DNA of 37,014 nt, from positions 1 to 37,014 of the forward strand of contig NZ_CANTJS010000029.1 in assembly GCF_947654275.1 (NCBI RefSeq), written 5' to 3'. The notes beneath the pieces were generated by a model. That model was given only the letters and a program-made list of their open reading frames with translations, searched no databases and was not told the origin of the DNA. Every line of letters begins with the position of its first letter. Position 1 is the first letter of the stretch. A program made the position numbers and the translations under genes. Source of the DNA: an uncultured Oscillibacter sp. GTDB lineage: Bacteria > Bacillota > Clostridia > Oscillospirales > Oscillospiraceae. Shown here in pieces: positions 30,245 to 37,014 of the stretch.

Positions 30245-30508
30245 TTGCCGAATATCAAGTCTGCCAAGAAGCGGGTTCTCATTGGAAAGGCCCGGAACGC
30301 CCGCAACAAGGCCACGAAATCCGATCTGAAGACCGCGATTAAGAAGTTTGAGGCCGCTGCCGCAGAGGGCAATCGCACCGATGCCGATGGCGCTTACAAG
30401 GTTGCGGTGAAAAAGGTCGATCAGGCTGTGGCGAAGGGCGTTCTCCACAAGAACGCGGCCGCTCACAAGAAGAGCGCCATGACCCTGAAGCTCAATCGAA
30501 TCGGTTGA
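30245..30508 (+). CDS. rpsT: 30S ribosomal protein S20
   Basis: 87 aa, highly basic. The family start PNIKSAKKRVLIGKARNARNKATKSDLKT follows directly after the initiator. The only sensible start is TTG (30245-30247), 8 nt after GGGAGG; an upstream in-frame GTG at 30236 abuts the ribosome site and would add residues absent from the family. E. coli rpsT also starts with UUG, where the weak codon is used for autoregulation by S20. Whether the same applies here is inference. It is a single-gene unit ended at 30600-30630. Confidence 0.95.
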   Translation: MPNIKSAKKRVLIGKARNARNKATKSDLKTAIKKFEAAAAEGNRTDADGAYKVAVKKVDQAVAKGVLHKNAAAHKKSAMTLKLNRIG

Positions 30509-30599
30509 CCCCGGCGGCGGGGGCTGTTCAAAGGCTCTCCTCCAGCGGGAGAATTGACGATCTTTCAGGCTTTTCTGTCCTGATTCCGTCAGGCCAAAA

Positions 30600-30630
30600 G
30601 GGCATCCGTTACGGATGTCCTTTTTGTTTT
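30600..30630 (+). terminator. Terminator of rpsT
   Basis: GGGCATCCG (30600-30608) pairs with CGGATGTCC (30612-30620), one G-U pair, loop TTA. TTTTTGTTTTT follows. Confidence 0.88.
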
Positions 30631-30670
30631 TCCCGCCCCGCTCTGCGGCATCCGGTCTGGGAGGTATTTC

Positions 30671-31111
30671 ATGAATATTCACAAGCTGGTTCCCCGGCCC
30701 CTCACTCAGGAGGAGACGGAGACCATTGAGCACTTTCGTTATTATTTCAGCTTCCGGAAAACCTTTGCCCTCATCGGACGGCACACTGCGGCGGTGCTGG
30801 GGGAGGACGGCGGAGCGGGTCTCGAAGCGCTCCGCCAGACGGCCCTGGCGGCCATGTCCGCCCTGCTGCAAAGACCGCCGGATTTCAGCGCTTATGTGAT
30901 GGACGACGGCTTCGGCCTGACGGCCATGGACGGAGAGATTTACACCGTCAGTCCGGAGCGGCTGTCCCAGGAGGAAATCGCCTCGGGGAAGTTCGCCTTT
31001 CCTGGGGCCCTGGTGCTGCGGAACCAGTGTCTGGAAGCCTGCGAAGCCGGGGAAATTTTAGCCATTGTCACAGAGGAGGCGGAACATGGAGACCCCTATG
31101 CGTCTGTTTGA
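30671..31111 (+). CDS. Unknown protein upstream of tatD
   Basis: 146 aa, family not recognised. It starts IHKLVPRPLTQEETETIEHFRYYFSFRKTFALIG and has a compact mixed alpha/beta pattern with YVMDDGFGLTAMDGEIYTVSPERL and GALVLRNQCLEACEAGEILAIVTEE. There is no signal peptide or membrane helix, so it should be cytosolic. GGGAGG precedes the ATG by about 7 nt. Its last 26 nt overlap the tatD start, so the two are translationally coupled, and it may form part of the tatD operon. Confidence 0.75.
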   Translation: MNIHKLVPRPLTQEETETIEHFRYYFSFRKTFALIGRHTAAVLGEDGGAGLEALRQTALAAMSALLQRPPDFSAYVMDDGFGLTAMDGEIYTVSPERLSQEEIASGKFAFPGALVLRNQCLEACEAGEILAIVTEEAEHGDPYASV

Positions 31112-31892
31112 CACCCACGCCCATTACGATTCCAGCGCCTTTAACCCGGACCGGGACGATGTGCTGGCGGCTCTGCCCGCCGCCGGCGTCGGTCTGGTGG
31201 TGGACCCCGGCTGCGATCTCCCCAGCTCCCGGGCCGCCCTGGCCCTGGCGGAGCGCTTCCCCCATGTCTATGCCGCCGCCGGTATCCATCCCTCTGACTG
31301 CGCCGGAACCGGCGAGGAAGACTATGCCGCCCTCCGGGAGCTGTGCCGCCACGAGAAAACCGTGGCCATGGGGGAAATCGGCCTGGACTATTACTGGAAG
31401 GAAAATCCGCCGAAAGAATTCCAGATCGTAGTCTTCCGGCGGCAGATTGAGCTGGCCCTGGAGCTGGACCTGCCGGTAATCGTCCACGACCGGGAGGCCC
31501 ACGGGGATTCCCTGGCGGTGGTGCTGGACTACCCGGAGCTGCGGGGGGTGTTCCACTGCTTTTCCGGCAGTCCCGAGATGGCGGAAATTCTGCTGAAACG
31601 GGGCTGGTATCTGGGCTTCGACGGACCCATTACCTATAAGAACGCCGCCAAAGCTCCAGAGGTGGCCGCTGTCACGCCTCTGGACCGCATTCTGATCGAG
31701 ACGGATTCCCCCTACCTCACGCCGGTCCCCTTCCGGGGGAAGCGGAACGACAGCCGGAACCTGCCCTATGTGCTGGAAAAGCTGGCGGAGTGGAAGGATA
31801 TTTCCGTGGAGGAACTGGAACAAGTCACCTGGGAAAACGGCCTGCGGCTGTTTTCCAAAATTGGCAGAAATGGAGGAATTTCTAATGCTTGA
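31086..31892 (+). CDS. tatD: TatD-family metal-dependent deoxyribonuclease
   Basis: 268 aa. It is a TIM-barrel hydrolase of the amidohydrolase superfamily; family members act as 3'-exonucleases or deoxyribonucleases. Metal ligands: FDTHAHYD (His-x-His), GEIGLDYYW (Glu), VIVHDREAH, FHCFSG (His), and IETDSPYLTP (Asp). The start is the ATG at 31086, 6 nt after GGAGG; a second ATG is four codons later. It overlaps the preceding gene by 26 nt and the DUF4253 gene by 8 nt. The matching TatD-associated radical SAM gene occurs 3 kb downstream. Confidence 0.95.
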   Translation: METPMRLFDTHAHYDSSAFNPDRDDVLAALPAAGVGLVVDPGCDLPSSRAALALAERFPHVYAAAGIHPSDCAGTGEEDYAALRELCRHEKTVAMGEIGLDYYWKENPPKEFQIVVFRRQIELALELDLPVIVHDREAHGDSLAVVLDYPELRGVFHCFSGSPEMAEILLKRGWYLGFDGPITYKNAAKAPEVAAVTPLDRILIETDSPYLTPVPFRGKRNDSRNLPYVLEKLAEWKDISVEELEQVTWENGLRLFSKIGRNGGISNA

Positions 31893-32598
31893 AAACCTGA
31901 AAGCCTATTTGGGCTGTCCCTGCACCGAGATTCCTGCCGGGACGCCGGTGGAGACAATCATGGACCTCTATCAGGCCGCAAAGGCCCGGAGCGTCCAGGA
32001 GGGCTTTGTGCCGCTGCTGATTTCCGCCGCAGACTGGGAGGAGGACGCGGAGCTCCCCCGCAAAAAATCTCCGGCGGAGTATCTGGAGGAGCTTCGGGCC
32101 GCCATGCCGGAGGGCAGGACCTTCTTTGAAGAGCGGACTGCTTATTTCAAGGAGTCCGCGAAGGAATACGGCTATTCCTGGCCTGACGAATCCATTCTGG
32201 GCCCCATGGAGGGCGGCGATGTCATCGACCGCTTCCTGGGCATCTGCAATTATCAGGACAAAACCATTCCCATGGTGCTGGCGGAAGTCCCGGCGGAGCA
32301 CCCCTGGGAAGTCTTCGCATGGATGCCCTTCGGCGGCTGGAACGAGTGCCCCAGCGACGAGGAGCAGATGGCGGCGGCAAAATACTGGTTCGAGAAATAC
32401 GGAGCCGTGCCGGCCGTCATGACCCGGGACGTGCTGGAATACGACCTGCCCGCCCCCACGCCCCGGGAGAGGGCCATGGAGCTGGCGATGGAACAGTTTA
32501 CCTTCTGCCCGGACATCGTGGAGCAGGGCTGCGGGTCCATCGGGAGGCTGGCGGATGGGCTGTGGCAGTCCGACAAGTGGTTCTTCTGGTGGGACTGA
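31885..32598 (+). CDS. DUF4253-domain protein
   Basis: 237 aa. The C-terminal 100 residues fit the DUF4253 pattern: VFAWMPFGGWNECPSDEEQMAAAKYWFEKYGAVPAVMTRDVLEY, then MEQFTFCPDIVEQGCGSIGRLADGL and terminal WFFWWD. The N-terminal part carries ISAADWEEDAELPRKKSPAEYLEE. The function of the domain is not known to me. Soluble, no signal peptide. The ATG is 8 nt after TGGAGG and overlaps the tatD stop by 8 nt (ATGCTTGA), so it is translationally coupled to tatD. The SUKH gene follows after 59 bp. Confidence 0.88.
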   Translation: MLENLKAYLGCPCTEIPAGTPVETIMDLYQAAKARSVQEGFVPLLISAADWEEDAELPRKKSPAEYLEELRAAMPEGRTFFEERTAYFKESAKEYGYSWPDESILGPMEGGDVIDRFLGICNYQDKTIPMVLAEVPAEHPWEVFAWMPFGGWNECPSDEEQMAAAKYWFEKYGAVPAVMTRDVLEYDLPAPTPRERAMELAMEQFTFCPDIVEQGCGSIGRLADGLWQSDKWFFWWD

Positions 32599-32605
32599 CC
32601 TCCAG

Positions 32606-32636
32606 TTAGAAATTAGGAATGAGGAATTAGGAATTT
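32606..32636. repeat. Single arm of the AGGAATT repeat family
   Basis: A run of TTAGAAATTAGGAATGAGGAA-like units, the same family as the arms at 24335-24416 but without a matching inverted arm here. It occupies most of the 59-bp gap between the DUF4253 and SUKH genes. Confidence 0.75.
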
Positions 32637-32657
32637 TATTGTAAGGGAGCGCTGTTT

Positions 32658-33188
32658 ATGCACTTTGATGGTTTTGATTTCACCGGCTTCTGGGAAGAAT
32701 CTGCTTATTCCAGAAAATTTGACGGCGGGCCCCTGACGCCGGAAAAAATTGCCTCAGCGGAGGCCGCATTGGGGTACAAGCTCCCTGCCTCCTATCTCCA
32801 GCTGCTGGAGACCCGGAACGGCGGCGTGCCTGTCAACCGCTGCTTTCCCACCGGCGAGCCCACCAGCTGGGCCGACGACCATATCGCCATTGAGACCATT
32901 TTCGGTGTGGGAAAGGCGGCTGGCAATATCGTAGACGAAACCCGTCTGATGGTGGAAGAATGGGGTTATCCTGCCATTGGGATTGCAATCTGCGACTGTC
33001 CTTCGGCGGGGCATGACGAGATTTTTCTGGATTACCGGGCCTGCGGTCCCCAGGGGGAGCCCAAGGTGGTGCACGTCGACCAGGAAGACGATTACTGCAT
33101 CACGCCCCTGGCGGATACGTTTGAGGAATTCATCCGGGGCCTGGTGAACGACAGTGAATTTGACTTCGATGAGGACGAGGATGAATGA
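32658..33188 (+). CDS. SMI1/KNR4 (SUKH) family protein
   Basis: 176 aa. The SUKH fold markers are present: GGPLTPEKIASAEAALGYKLPASYLQLLETRNGG, then a central hydrophobic strand PAIGIAICDCPSAGHDEIFLDYR and the GEPKVVHVDQEDD segment. It ends in a very acidic tail (DSEFDFDEDEDE). SUKH proteins are often immunity proteins to secreted toxins, but many have no known partner and no toxin gene is seen here. The ATG of the following lipoprotein overlaps its stop (ATGA). Its last 20 codons recur as a remnant at 34032-34100. Confidence 0.9.
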   Translation: MHFDGFDFTGFWEESAYSRKFDGGPLTPEKIASAEAALGYKLPASYLQLLETRNGGVPVNRCFPTGEPTSWADDHIAIETIFGVGKAAGNIVDETRLMVEEWGYPAIGIAICDCPSAGHDEIFLDYRACGPQGEPKVVHVDQEDDYCITPLADTFEEFIRGLVNDSEFDFDEDEDE

Positions 33189-34018
33189 GGCGGTTTTACC
33201 GGCTGGGCTCTCTGTTTTTGGTCCTCCTTCTGCTGACGGCCTGCGGCGCCCCGCCGGAGGAACCGGAAGAGCCGCCGGAAGAGGTCTTCGCCCTGCCTGA
33301 ACTGGGTCCGGCGGGGTCCGTCTCCGCCCGGGCCATTCGGACAACAGGATCAGCCATAAATATTACGCACCCCACCTCCACAAATTCGATACAGCGGGAA
33401 TATGTTCCGCCCTCTCCCATCGCCGAGCTGCCGGAGGCGGACGCCGCCTTTTACGCCGTGGACTCGCCGGACAGTCAAGAACCCCGCGCGTGGCTCGAGT
33501 GGGGAGACAGCCTCGTGAAATATGACGGGAGCTTTGCCGCGCCCCAGCCGGTCTCCCCCCGCCTCTGGTGTTTTGACGTCGACAGCGACGGGAAAGACGA
33601 ACTGATCCTCGTCTTCTTCACAGGTACCGGCACCGGGGTTTCCATTGAAGAACTGCATGTGGTCAAGCGCTTTCCGGACCATAGCTGCATCGACTACGCT
33701 CTCCCTCAAAGCCTCTGGCAGGAAGAGGTCCCCAAGCTGTTCGACACCGCTGAAATCAATGGCAGGACCTTCGCCATACTGGGCCATGAGCTGACGGAAT
33801 TCGACGGTGAGGGGCTGGATTTGGATACGGTCTCCTCCGGGCTGATCGCCGGGTTCAGCATAGAGGAATGGGGCGGACTCCGGTTTCGGGGCGCCTTCTG
33901 CCTGAGCCCGCCGGACAGTGCGGTCCCTCGCTACGTGGCGTATACTTCGGCCGAAGTCCTCTATCGAAACGGCGTGTTTACCCTGCATGATTTTCACCTT
34001 TACAGCTATGATCAATAA
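33185..34018 (+). CDS. Lipoprotein, first of two paralogues
   Basis: 277 aa. The lipobox LLTAC is at residues 17-21, after a short basic and hydrophobic signal (RRFYRLGSLFLVLLLL), so Cys21 is predicted to be lipidated and the protein anchored outside. After a Glu/Pro-rich spacer the body has a calcium-loop-like DVDSDGKDE (from about residue 131) in a VCBS/FG-GAP-like setting (LWCFDVDSDGKDELILVFF). Function is unknown. It is the paralogue of the gene at 34097: LPEADAAFYAV, WGDSL, SLWQEEVP and ILGHELTEF all correspond. Start ATG overlaps the SUKH stop by 4 nt. Confidence 0.85.
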   Translation: MRRFYRLGSLFLVLLLLTACGAPPEEPEEPPEEVFALPELGPAGSVSARAIRTTGSAINITHPTSTNSIQREYVPPSPIAELPEADAAFYAVDSPDSQEPRAWLEWGDSLVKYDGSFAAPQPVSPRLWCFDVDSDGKDELILVFFTGTGTGVSIEELHVVKRFPDHSCIDYALPQSLWQEEVPKLFDTAEINGRTFAILGHELTEFDGEGLDLDTVSSGLIAGFSIEEWGGLRFRGAFCLSPPDSAVPRYVAYTSAEVLYRNGVFTLHDFHLYSYDQ

Positions 34019-34031
34019 AGGGATACCGGCT

Positions 34032-34100
34032 ATGAAAGAGGCATCCATTCGGGGCCTGGTGAACGACAGTGAATTTGATTTCGAGGAGGACAAGGATTGA
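34032..34100 (+). pseudogene. Remnant of a duplicated SUKH gene C-terminus
   Basis: The 22 codons end with IRGLVNDSEFDFEEDKD and then a stop, almost the same as the SUKH C-terminus IRGLVNDSEFDFDEDEDE. At the DNA level 29 bases are identical (33135-33163 and 34050-34078). Everything upstream of this point in the SUKH gene is missing. The stop still overlaps the second lipoprotein start, as in the intact pair. This is direct evidence of a partial tandem duplication of SUKH tail plus lipoprotein. Confidence 0.85.
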
Positions 34101-34951
34101 GAACGCTGCTTCCTGTTCTGCTGGCGCTGCTGCTTTTGACAGCCTGCGGCACGGACGCAAAACCGGCTATGGAGGTTCTGGAGGTTCCGGCCTTTTCCCT
34201 GCCGGAGACGGCGGACGCGGAGCCGGTTTCCGCCCCCGCCGTGGTGACGGAGGGCCGGGCCCCGGCGGAGGACTACGACCTGCCGCCCTCTCCGGCGGCA
34301 GTGCAGGAACATCCCCGTTACAACATGGAGCGCTGGGCCTCCGGCGGGGTCATCGAGCTTCTGGCGGAAGCGCCGGAGGCGGACGCCGCCTTTTACGGCC
34401 TGCCCTATTCCCAGGACGCCCAGGAAACCGCCCTGATTCGCTGGGGGGACAGTCTGGCGGAATTCGACTGGTATTTTGCCACGCCCCGGATGTTCCCGCC
34501 CCGCATGGCCGCGATGGACATGGACGGCGACGGGGAAAACGAGCTGGCGGTCCTGACCTACACCGGCAGCGGCACCGGGGTCTCCGTCTACGACCTGCAC
34601 GTGCTGGAGAAAAACCCGGACGGGACTCTGACCGATTACGCCATGCCGGGGAGCCTCTGGCAGGAGCAGGTCCCGCCTCTGCTGCGATTCGTCCAGACCG
34701 GCGGCAGAAACTTCCTGATTTTGGGCCGTGAGCTGCTGGAAATTGATACCGATTATATCCCGGAGGACGGGACAGCCCCCTCCACCGGATGGATTGCGGA
34801 TTTCCGCCTCCTGCCGGAAGAGCGTGCCGTCCAGCTTCTGGGCGCAGTGGACCTTTGGAAGACCACAAACTACGTAGCCGATTATACCGCCAATGTCGGA
34901 TACCGGGACGGCGTGTTTACGCTCTCCCAGTTTCATCTGCAATCGTTTTAA
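34097..34951 (+). CDS. Lipoprotein, second of two paralogues
   Basis: 284 aa. It starts at TTG (34097-34099), 7 nt after GGAGG and overlapping the remnant's stop (TTGA). Signal RTLLPVLLALLLLTAC with the lipidated Cys at residue 17. The body matches the first paralogue: LAEAPEADAAFYGLPYS, IRWGDSLAEFDWYFATP, MDMDGDGENELAVLTYTGSGTGVSVYDLHVLEKNPDG, SLWQEQVPPLL, GRNFLILGRELLE, and YRDGVFTLSQFHL. A D-x-D-x-DG calcium-binding-type loop begins near residue 141. The role is unknown; the divergence between copies suggests an old duplication. It is followed 14 bp later by the radical SAM gene. Confidence 0.85.
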   Translation: MRTLLPVLLALLLLTACGTDAKPAMEVLEVPAFSLPETADAEPVSAPAVVTEGRAPAEDYDLPPSPAAVQEHPRYNMERWASGGVIELLAEAPEADAAFYGLPYSQDAQETALIRWGDSLAEFDWYFATPRMFPPRMAAMDMDGDGENELAVLTYTGSGTGVSVYDLHVLEKNPDGTLTDYAMPGSLWQEQVPPLLRFVQTGGRNFLILGRELLEIDTDYIPEDGTAPSTGWIADFRLLPEERAVQLLGAVDLWKTTNYVADYTANVGYRDGVFTLSQFHLQSF

Positions 34952-34965
34952 AAGGAGCACCATCT

Positions 34966-35586
34966 ATGGAAAAAGGCTTTACCATCACATATGAATACGG
35001 GGAAAACCTGTATGTCAATACCACCAACCGCTGTAACTTCAACTGTGAGTTCTGCCTCCGGCACAACGGACACGGGGGAAGCATCTACACCCACAACCTG
35101 TGGCTGGAGCGGGAGCCCACCCGGGAGGAAATCCTGGCGGACATCGAGAGCCGGGACCTCTCGAAGTACAGGCAGCTGGTGTTCTGCGGCTTCGGGGAAC
35201 CCAGCTACCGCATTGAGGATATCTGCTGGGTCATCGACCAGCTGAAGTCCCACGGCAAAAAAATCTTCACCCGGATGGACACCAACGGCACAGGGAATCT
35301 CATCCATGGCCGGGACATCACGCCGGACTTTGCCGGGCGGTTCGATATGGTGTCCATCTCCCTGAACACCGACACCGCAGAAAAGTACGACGCCCTCTGC
35401 CACCCGGTCCAGTCCGGAGCCTATGAAGCCATGAAGGACTTTGCCAGAGAGCTGCGGCAGTACGTGCCCACGGTGATGATGACGGTGGTGGACACCATCC
35501 CCGCAGAGGAGATTGAGAACTGCCGGAAAATCTGCGAGGAGGAAATCGGCGCAGTCTACCGGGTCCGGGAATATATCGAAGACTGA
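34966..35586 (+). CDS. TatD-associated radical SAM protein
   Basis: 206 aa. The 4Fe-4S radical SAM motif is C-x3-C-x2-C (Cys23, Cys27, Cys30, in NRCNFNCEFC). Following elements fit the fold: VFCGFGEPSYR, TRMDTNGTGNLI and MVSISLNT. The pattern, including the start YVNTTNRCNFNCEFCLRHNG, fits the small family called TatD-associated radical SAM proteins, and a tatD gene is indeed 3 kb upstream on the same strand. The reaction is unknown. The ATG follows AAGGAG by 8 nt. It appears to be the last gene of the cluster. Confidence 0.9.
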   Translation: MEKGFTITYEYGENLYVNTTNRCNFNCEFCLRHNGHGGSIYTHNLWLEREPTREEILADIESRDLSKYRQLVFCGFGEPSYRIEDICWVIDQLKSHGKKIFTRMDTNGTGNLIHGRDITPDFAGRFDMVSISLNTDTAEKYDALCHPVQSGAYEAMKDFARELRQYVPTVMMTVVDTIPAEEIENCRKICEEEIGAVYRVREYIED

Positions 35587-35899
35587 GTTGCTTTTCCTGA
35601 AAGAATAGTAACCAAAAGAATTTTGGGGTTCGCTTCGCGGTCTCCTATAGGAAATCCTGTCAGTCTGTAGAGGCTGGCCTCTGTGCCCGCCCGCCGGTCA
35701 ACAGCCTGCATGGAAACGGGCCGGGTCAGAGCCCGGCCCCTACAAAATGGCCGGAAATATGACGTCGAATTAGAATTTCCTAAAAAAAGTAATCTGAAAG
35801 AATTTTTGCTTCCGTTGCCGGTCCTCTGCCGCGTGGAACCGGCTTCCGGATTCTCCCCGCCAATCACGCGGCTCACAAAAAAGAAAGGAAATACTGATC
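35587..35899 (+). other. Gene-free stretch with dispersed repeats
   Basis: No gene is supported. At about 35589-35625 there is a reverse-oriented relative of the TTCTTTTGGTT...CTTTC motif that is part of the 118-bp tandem repeat at the window end. At 35718-35745 there is a GCCGGGTCAGAGCCCGGC palindrome with a CCCCTACA tail, like those at 18540-18737. AAAGAAAGGAAATACTGATC before the ATG at 35900 supplies the ribosome site of the next gene. Confidence 0.5.
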
Positions 35900-36139
35900 A
35901 TGTTTCGTTTACTGGGTTCTCTGATTATGGGCGCGCTGGTAGGCTGGATTGCCGGAAGGCTGATGAATTCCGGCGGCAGCCTGTTGCAAAATATCATAGT
36001 GGGCATCGTGGGTTCCGCCGTGGGCAGCGTGCTCTTCGGCCTGCTGGGCTTCTACGCGTTCGGCTGGCTCGCCAATCTGGTGGTATCTGTTGTGGGCGCC
36101 TGCGTCTTTATCTGGCTGGGGCGGAAGCTCTTCCACTGA
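35900..36139 (+). CDS. GlsB/YeaQ/YmgE-family membrane protein
   Basis: 79 aa, three hydrophobic segments. The family signature MGALVGWIAGRLMNSGG is at the N-terminus, then NIIVGIVGSAVGSVLFGLLG and the last helix LVVSVVGACVFIWLGRKLF. Such transglycosylase-associated-like small proteins are stress-related membrane proteins of unknown mechanism. The ATG follows AAAGGAAATACTGATC, a rather distant AGGA site. It is ended by the terminator at 36155-36191. Confidence 0.9.
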   Translation: MFRLLGSLIMGALVGWIAGRLMNSGGSLLQNIIVGIVGSAVGSVLFGLLGFYAFGWLANLVVSVVGACVFIWLGRKLFH

Positions 36140-36154
36140 GCCTGCAAAACCTGC

Positions 36155-36191
36155 AAAAAACGCTTTCACCTTTTGGGTGAAAGCGTTTTTT
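36155..36191. terminator. Bidirectional terminator between the GlsB-type and VOC genes
   Basis: CGCTTTCACC (36161-36170) with GGTGAAAGCG (36176-36185), loop TTTTG, preceded by AAAAAA and followed by TTTTTT. It works for the convergent genes on both sides. Confidence 0.92.
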
Positions 36192-36224
36192 CAACTTTTT
36201 CGAGTTTTGCAACTTTTTTGACTC

Positions 36225-36623
36225 TTACAGCATTTGCAGCAGTTCGATCTGCTCCCCAGAGGGGCCGGTGAAAAACCAGTTCTGGAGACCGCCGAACAGC
36301 TCCGGCAGAACCTTCTTTTCCGGCGTCAGGAAGGTATCCACCCCCGCCGCCCGAACAGCGGCGGCTGCGGCGTCCAAATCGTCCACCAGAATGGCGATAT
36401 GGGGAATGTTCCCCTCCCCCATGGGCATGGCCGTGGGGCTCTGAATCAGCTCCAGAGTGACGCCGCCTATGGACACCAGGGCCAGCTTTTTTTCTCCCTC
36501 CGGAGCGGCCACGCCGCCCCGTCCCTTTACGCTTCCGCCCAGCTTCTCATAGAAAGCGATGCTCTCCTCCATATCCCGGGTATACACGGCCACATGGCCC
36601 AAGCCCAAAGAATGCTCGTTCAT
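36225..36623 (-). CDS. VOC-family (glyoxalase/dioxygenase-like) protein
   Basis: 132 aa from the ATG at 36623, about 7 nt after AGGAG; the longer frame lacks a site. Two beta-alpha-beta-beta-beta units are seen: LGHVAVYTRDMEESIAFYEKLGG...LALVSIGGVTLELIQ and PHIAILVDDLDAAAAAVRAAGVD...WFFTGPSGEQIELLQ. The metal ligands expected of VOC enzymes (His, Glu, His, Glu) are all present, so a metal-dependent lyase, isomerase or dioxygenase is likely. The substrate is unknown; methylglyoxal lyase is possible but unproven. Confidence 0.85.
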   Translation of the reverse strand: MNEHSLGLGHVAVYTRDMEESIAFYEKLGGSVKGRGGVAAPEGEKKLALVSIGGVTLELIQSPTAMPMGEGNIPHIAILVDDLDAAAAAVRAAGVDTFLTPEKKVLPELFGGLQNWFFTGPSGEQIELLQML

Positions 36624-36644
36624 GTTATCTCTCCTCATACAGAC

Positions 36645-36672
36645 CAAAGAGGGACCCGAAGGCCCCTCTTTG
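36645..36672. repeat. Hairpin upstream of the VOC gene
   Basis: CAAAGAGG and CCTCTTTG are perfectly complementary, with GACCCGAAGGCC between them, itself partly paired around GGCCTTCGGGTC on the other strand. No T-tract follows on the plus strand. On the minus strand it would be in the VOC leader or be the terminator of a gene further right. Confidence 0.4.
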
Positions 36673-36680
36673 AAATTTAT

Positions 36681-37014
36681 CGTACTTCCTTCAGCCCCGG
36701 CTGCCGCATGTCTGCGTCGCCGTCGCTCCAGCCTGGTCAACCGCCAGACTCCCAGAGCGCGCTAAAGTTCTTTTGGTTCCTTTTCTTTCAAGAAAAGCCG
36801 TACTTCCTTCAGCACCGGCTGCCGCATGCCCGCGCCGCCGCCGCTCCAGCCTGGTCAACCGCCAGACTCCCAGAGCGCGCTAAAGTTCTTTTGGTTCCTT
36901 TTCTTTCAAGAAAAGCCGTACTTCCTTCAGCACCGGCTGCCGCATGCCCGCGCCGCCGCCGCTCCAGCCTGGTCAACCGCCAGACTCCCAGAGCGCGCTA
37001 AAGTTCTTTTGGTT
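36681..37014. repeat. Tandem direct repeat, 118-bp unit, running off the window end
   Basis: Units start at 36681, 36799 and 36917 with CGTACTTCCTTCAGC. Units 2 and 3 are identical over the 98 bases seen of unit 3; unit 1 differs at several positions in the CTGCCGCATG...CGCTCC part. Each unit includes CCAGCCTGGTCAACCGCCAG, GCGCGCTAAAGTTCTTTTGG and the palindromic CTTTTCTTTCAAGAAAAG (complete only in units 1 and 2 here). No credible protein is encoded. The number of units beyond the window is unknown. Confidence 0.85.

Noticed and set aside
32658..33188. Toxin-immunity locus around the SUKH gene
   Set aside because: No toxin, Rhs/YeeF-like delivery domain or LXG protein is present within the window, so immunity remains only a family-level possibility.
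33350..34963. 537-codon open frame antisense to both lipoproteins
   Set aside because: The plus-strand frames have lipoboxes, ribosome sites and paralogy to each other; the antisense frame has none of these.
36234..37001. 255-codon open frame covering the VOC gene and the tandem repeat
   Set aside because: Antisense to the VOC gene, then a repetitive translation of the 118-bp units; an artefact of the repeat.
36681..37014. CRISPR array
   Set aside because: The repeat units are 118 bp and contiguous, with no unique spacers and no cas genes.

Overview
The window looks like chromosomal DNA of a GC-rich (visibly about 60% G+C) anaerobic, spore-forming Firmicute, most probably an Oscillospiraceae-type clostridium. 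The basis is the gene set: SpoIIIE/FtsK, a SpoIVFA/SpoIVFB-like pair, RNase Y, the ECF S-components RibU and BioY, a TatD-associated radical SAM protein and a DUF4830-type protein, together with strong AGGAGG ribosome sites and sigma-A promoters with 17-bp spacers. I cannot name the genus. Most of the window is core chromosome. No prophage, CRISPR array, rRNA or tRNA was recognised.

Layout. 1-2.7 kb: an AraC-type regulator diverges from thyA-folA, a thymidylate-synthesis pair with a long structured leader. 2.7-5.6 kb: recG and a membrane-anchored HTH regulator. 5.7-6.6 kb: ribU under an FMN riboswitch and a consensus promoter. 6.7-11 kb (minus strand): spoIIIE/ftsK, uppP and a DUF4830-like gene. 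11-13.2 kb: an RsuA-type pseudouridine synthase and a CdaR/PucR-like regulator. 13.2-14.4 kb: a visibly more AT-rich patch with an NTF2-like and a GNAT gene. 14.5-18.4 kb: ftsE-ftsX-M23 peptidase plus an unknown gene, a division/cell-wall hydrolase operon. 18.4-20.3 kb: a repeat-rich segment with a cupin gene and a GNAT gene between structured inverted-repeat elements. 20.4-27 kb: bioY under a BirA operator, type-4 UDG, a CmpB-like membrane protein, MTA/SAH nucleosidase, an RlmI-like methyltransferase, an unusual Amidase_3 protein and RNase Y.

27.0-27.9 kb is the most striking part. It is about 870 bp without a convincing protein gene and holds two diverged copies of one structured element in inverted orientation. 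A block of about 80 bp is nearly identical between the copies. Several flanking hairpins keep length and position while both sides of the stem change together. I read it as a candidate undescribed structured RNA family or a non-coding mobile element.

28-37 kb: a small unknown gene, the SpoIVFA/FB-like protease pair, rpsT (UUG start), an unknown gene, tatD, a DUF4253 gene, a SUKH (SMI1/KNR4) gene, two paralogous lipoproteins produced by a partial tandem duplication that also left a 22-codon SUKH remnant, a TatD-associated radical SAM gene, a GlsB-type membrane protein, a VOC protein, and a 118-bp tandem repeat that runs off the window end.
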